A program made the position numbers and the translations under genes. The notes beneath the pieces are model-generated. The model made no database searches. It was not told where the DNA came from and saw only the letters and a program-made list of their open reading frames with translations. A DNA stretch of 64,000 nt from Lycocorax pyrrhopterus obiensis. Lineage: Eukaryota > Chordata > Aves > Passeriformes > Paradisaeidae. Below are positions 62,201 through 64,000 of the stretch, piece after piece (positions within the stretch are counted from its first letter, which is position 1; each line of letters begins with the position of its first letter). The stretch lies in the NCBI GenBank assembly GCA_014706295.1, contig JACSVZ010000011.1:2874663-2938662 (forward strand). The letters are read 5' to 3'.

Positions 62201-63461
62201 ATAAGAATACAAAAAATCATGGGTTTTCTCTGACCCAACTTTATAATTTTTTTTTATAGGACTACACTATTACTATTTTTTTTTTTACTATTGCCATTTG
62301 AATGTCTCCCACAGTTCAGTTCAGTGTTGGAAGCAAAACCACCATTTCCACACATGGGCCTTCAGGAGCTTTTGCAGTGTCTGAGCTCCAGCTTTAAAAT
62401 CTCTCCACATCACTGTGTCTAGTTTTTTGCAAAACAGGTATTGCCTGACAGTATTAGGAATCCAAAAGTCCATTAGTCTTGAGTCCAGAGACAGAAGCAG
62501 CTATGAAGTTTAGATTTTGGGGATTATCTGTCTTTCCAAGTTGCCTCTTTGGGTGCAGGGCCCAAGGGAAGCCGTGCACACCTTGTGCCTCCCCAGGGTG
62601 CCACCGTCTGCCATTAAGGGAACTGAAGTGCTTTCCCCGGGGCTACAAAGCACCATTTTTAGATCCTAAAATTGACGGGGTAGTGTAGCTTAAAACATGG
62701 TAAGTTGAAGTGTTCAGTGATAAATGTTCCCTAAATTGCTATCATTATGTAAAAGATATTACCCTTAATAGTCTGATGGTATACAATGAAGAGTTCAGAA
62801 ATATCCTGCAATTAGGAGCTTAATTTCAGACTCTCATTACACCATAAGTTATTTCTTCAAACTTACATTGGAATGGAATCGTTTCCTCAGAAACTGCCAT
62901 GCCAAAAAAACTTTAATGTCCAGAATCTGAAGATCATATTTGGAAGAAATTAAATAGTTTTATGTTCCGTTCAGTTAAGCAGGAGGTACCATGATGGAGT
63001 ATCACCACTATTTAGAGATGCAATTAGGGTCTCTTTTATAGTTGTGACAGGCCAATGTAAATGTAATCACATACCAATTAGCAAGTAATTATCCTGTTGC
63101 TACCTAGATTCATGCCTTGAGTTAGCAAGTACCCTGAACCTGAGCTCTTAAACAGACGTGCAATGACTTGGTTTTATTAGATTTATACACCAAAGAAAAG
63201 AATGGGGTACTTTTATACAAAAATACGCCTAAGCACTATATTGCCACACTATCAGTATCAGATCTTAAATGGGTAAAGAAAATTACTAATAGTAATGGTC
63301 AATATTAAAAGTTATCATTAACAGGCCTTGTTCTTCTAAGAGAAGAAAGATGGAATGAATGTGACCCATTAACAATTTAAAATGTTAAACTATTTGTTGA
63401 AAGACTTTCTGGGCTTCCTTCCTACCTCGCTGGCAGAAACCTGGGAATATCTTTATTAAAA
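59239..63461. other. Unique AT-rich sequence, no gene seen
   Basis: About 4.2 kb without a recognised repeat. Overlapping frames on both strands at 60998-61313 have no domain. T-rich runs lie at 62247-62287. Confidence 0.45.
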
Positions 63462-64000
63462 TGGAGAGGAGAATCAAGCTGAGAAGAAGATGGTGTCTCA
63501 TTGGTCTTGTTGATGCCATGATGATTTTTTGCCTTTTCTTTTATCCCCCTTTATACCTTTTTACAACTTCTGTATTTTTAGTGCTTTTTGCCGACATTCT
63601 TGGACTTGTTTGTCAAGCTGGGAGATTCAACATTTTAGAAGCTTCGTAGTTAGGGATCAGAGTGCCCCAGAGCCCAAGGTCCTCTCCAGAACACATTTTG
63701 TAAACTGAGATAGAACCATCCAGGGGAAGGTTCCTTGGGGAGGGGGGCTCACTGGAGCCTCTCACTGGGGAATCTTTGATAGATGTGCTAATTAGTAACA
63801 CCTGTAATGAGATACCAGATCTATCGTGGGTGTGCATTGCGGTGTGCATGGAGGTGCATTCCACCTGGACGTGGTGCACCTAAGGATCCTTAAAATAAAT
63901 ACCAAGGTAAAATCCCTTTTTCCCTTCTAACCGTGTTTGACTCTTGATTTTAAGCCCAGGAAAAGGCAGCATTGTGACCTGCATTTATGACGCCAACTTT
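63462..64000 (+). mobile_element. Endogenous retrovirus LTR at the window edge (plus)
   Basis: From about 63462 (TGGAGAGGAGAATCAAGCTG) the sequence has LTR organisation: a T-rich U3 with a TTTATACC TATA-like site near 63551, 'gaaccatccaggggaaggtt', then AATAAA (63894-63899) and a U5-like 'gtgtttgactcttgatttta' ending near CAGCA at 63971 or later. It resembles LTRs I associate with songbird ERVL/ERVK elements and is unrelated to the two solo LTRs at 2144 and 18094. No target duplication is found around the apparent ends, consistent with a 5' LTR whose internal region lies beyond the window. The right boundary is uncertain. The 62-codon frame at 63461-63649 is inside the LTR. Confidence 0.75.
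63894..63899 (+). terminator. LTR polyadenylation signal
   Basis: AATAAA about 75 bp before the likely LTR 3' end. Confidence 0.6.

Noticed and set aside
62680..62720. 'gtagtgtagcttaaaacatg' resembling the start of a vertebrate mitochondrial tRNA-Phe
   Set aside because: The match covers about 15 bases; the rest of the tRNA and the adjacent 12S rRNA sequence are absent, so a nuclear mitochondrial insertion is not supported.
1..64000. CRISPR arrays, operons, tRNA/rRNA genes, satellites
   Set aside because: No regularly spaced direct repeats, no tRNA B-box in a cloverleaf context, no ribosomal RNA sequence and no higher-order satellite were seen; the content is that of a vertebrate nuclear genome.

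Overview
The window looks like an AT-rich, gene-poor stretch of a bird nuclear genome, most likely a songbird. The main reason is about twenty copies or fragments of CR1, the dominant avian non-LTR retrotransposon. They carry the typical 3' end (a 'ttaaggtcccttcc' type tail running into ATTCTATGATTC-type repeats), and several match the GC-rich subfamilies I associate with passerines. The taxon is inference from repeat type only. I found no bacterial, phage or plasmid organisation, no operons, no CRISPR array, and no rRNA or tRNA gene I could support.

No protein-coding gene can be assigned with confidence. Most of the longest open frames lie inside CR1 copies or LTRs and are by-products of their GC-rich composition. 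Two long open frames in unique sequence (23078-23695 and 15517-16008) are recorded as unassigned candidates. The stretches between repeats are AT-rich single-copy sequence of the kind found in gene deserts or long introns.

Layout. 1-6.2 kb: AT-rich sequence with a solo ERV LTR (2144-2528, minus) carrying a perfect 6-bp target duplication, plus CR1 pieces at 678, 2547 and 5796. 6.2-18 kb: mostly unique, one CR1 at 11.0 kb and small inverted repeats near 8.5-8.7 kb. 18.1-20.4 kb: a second solo LTR of the same family (18094-18481, plus), also with a perfect 6-bp duplication, then a CR1. 20.4-36 kb: unique sequence with a 26-bp palindrome, a 205-codon open frame, and CR1 copies at 26.7 and 28.0-28.85 kb. 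36-48.2 kb: the most CR1-dense part, with at least nine copies or fragments. 48.2-58.9 kb: a pentanucleotide ATATT microsatellite at 49.0 kb, an apparently ancient interspersed repeat at 53.5 kb, an old CR1 at 54.1 kb and a strand-asymmetric G/T tract at 56.7 kb. 58.9-64 kb: one more CR1 and, at the right edge, an ERV LTR (from about 63462) that probably continues into an element beyond the window.

The most interesting observation is that three CR1 copies (19921, 41718 and 46020) begin at the same internal nucleotide although their flanks are unrelated. That is not expected of random 5' truncation and may mark a short non-autonomous CR1-derived element. The solo LTR pair with intact target duplications is the best-supported structural result. 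I did not find a new multi-gene system and do not claim one.
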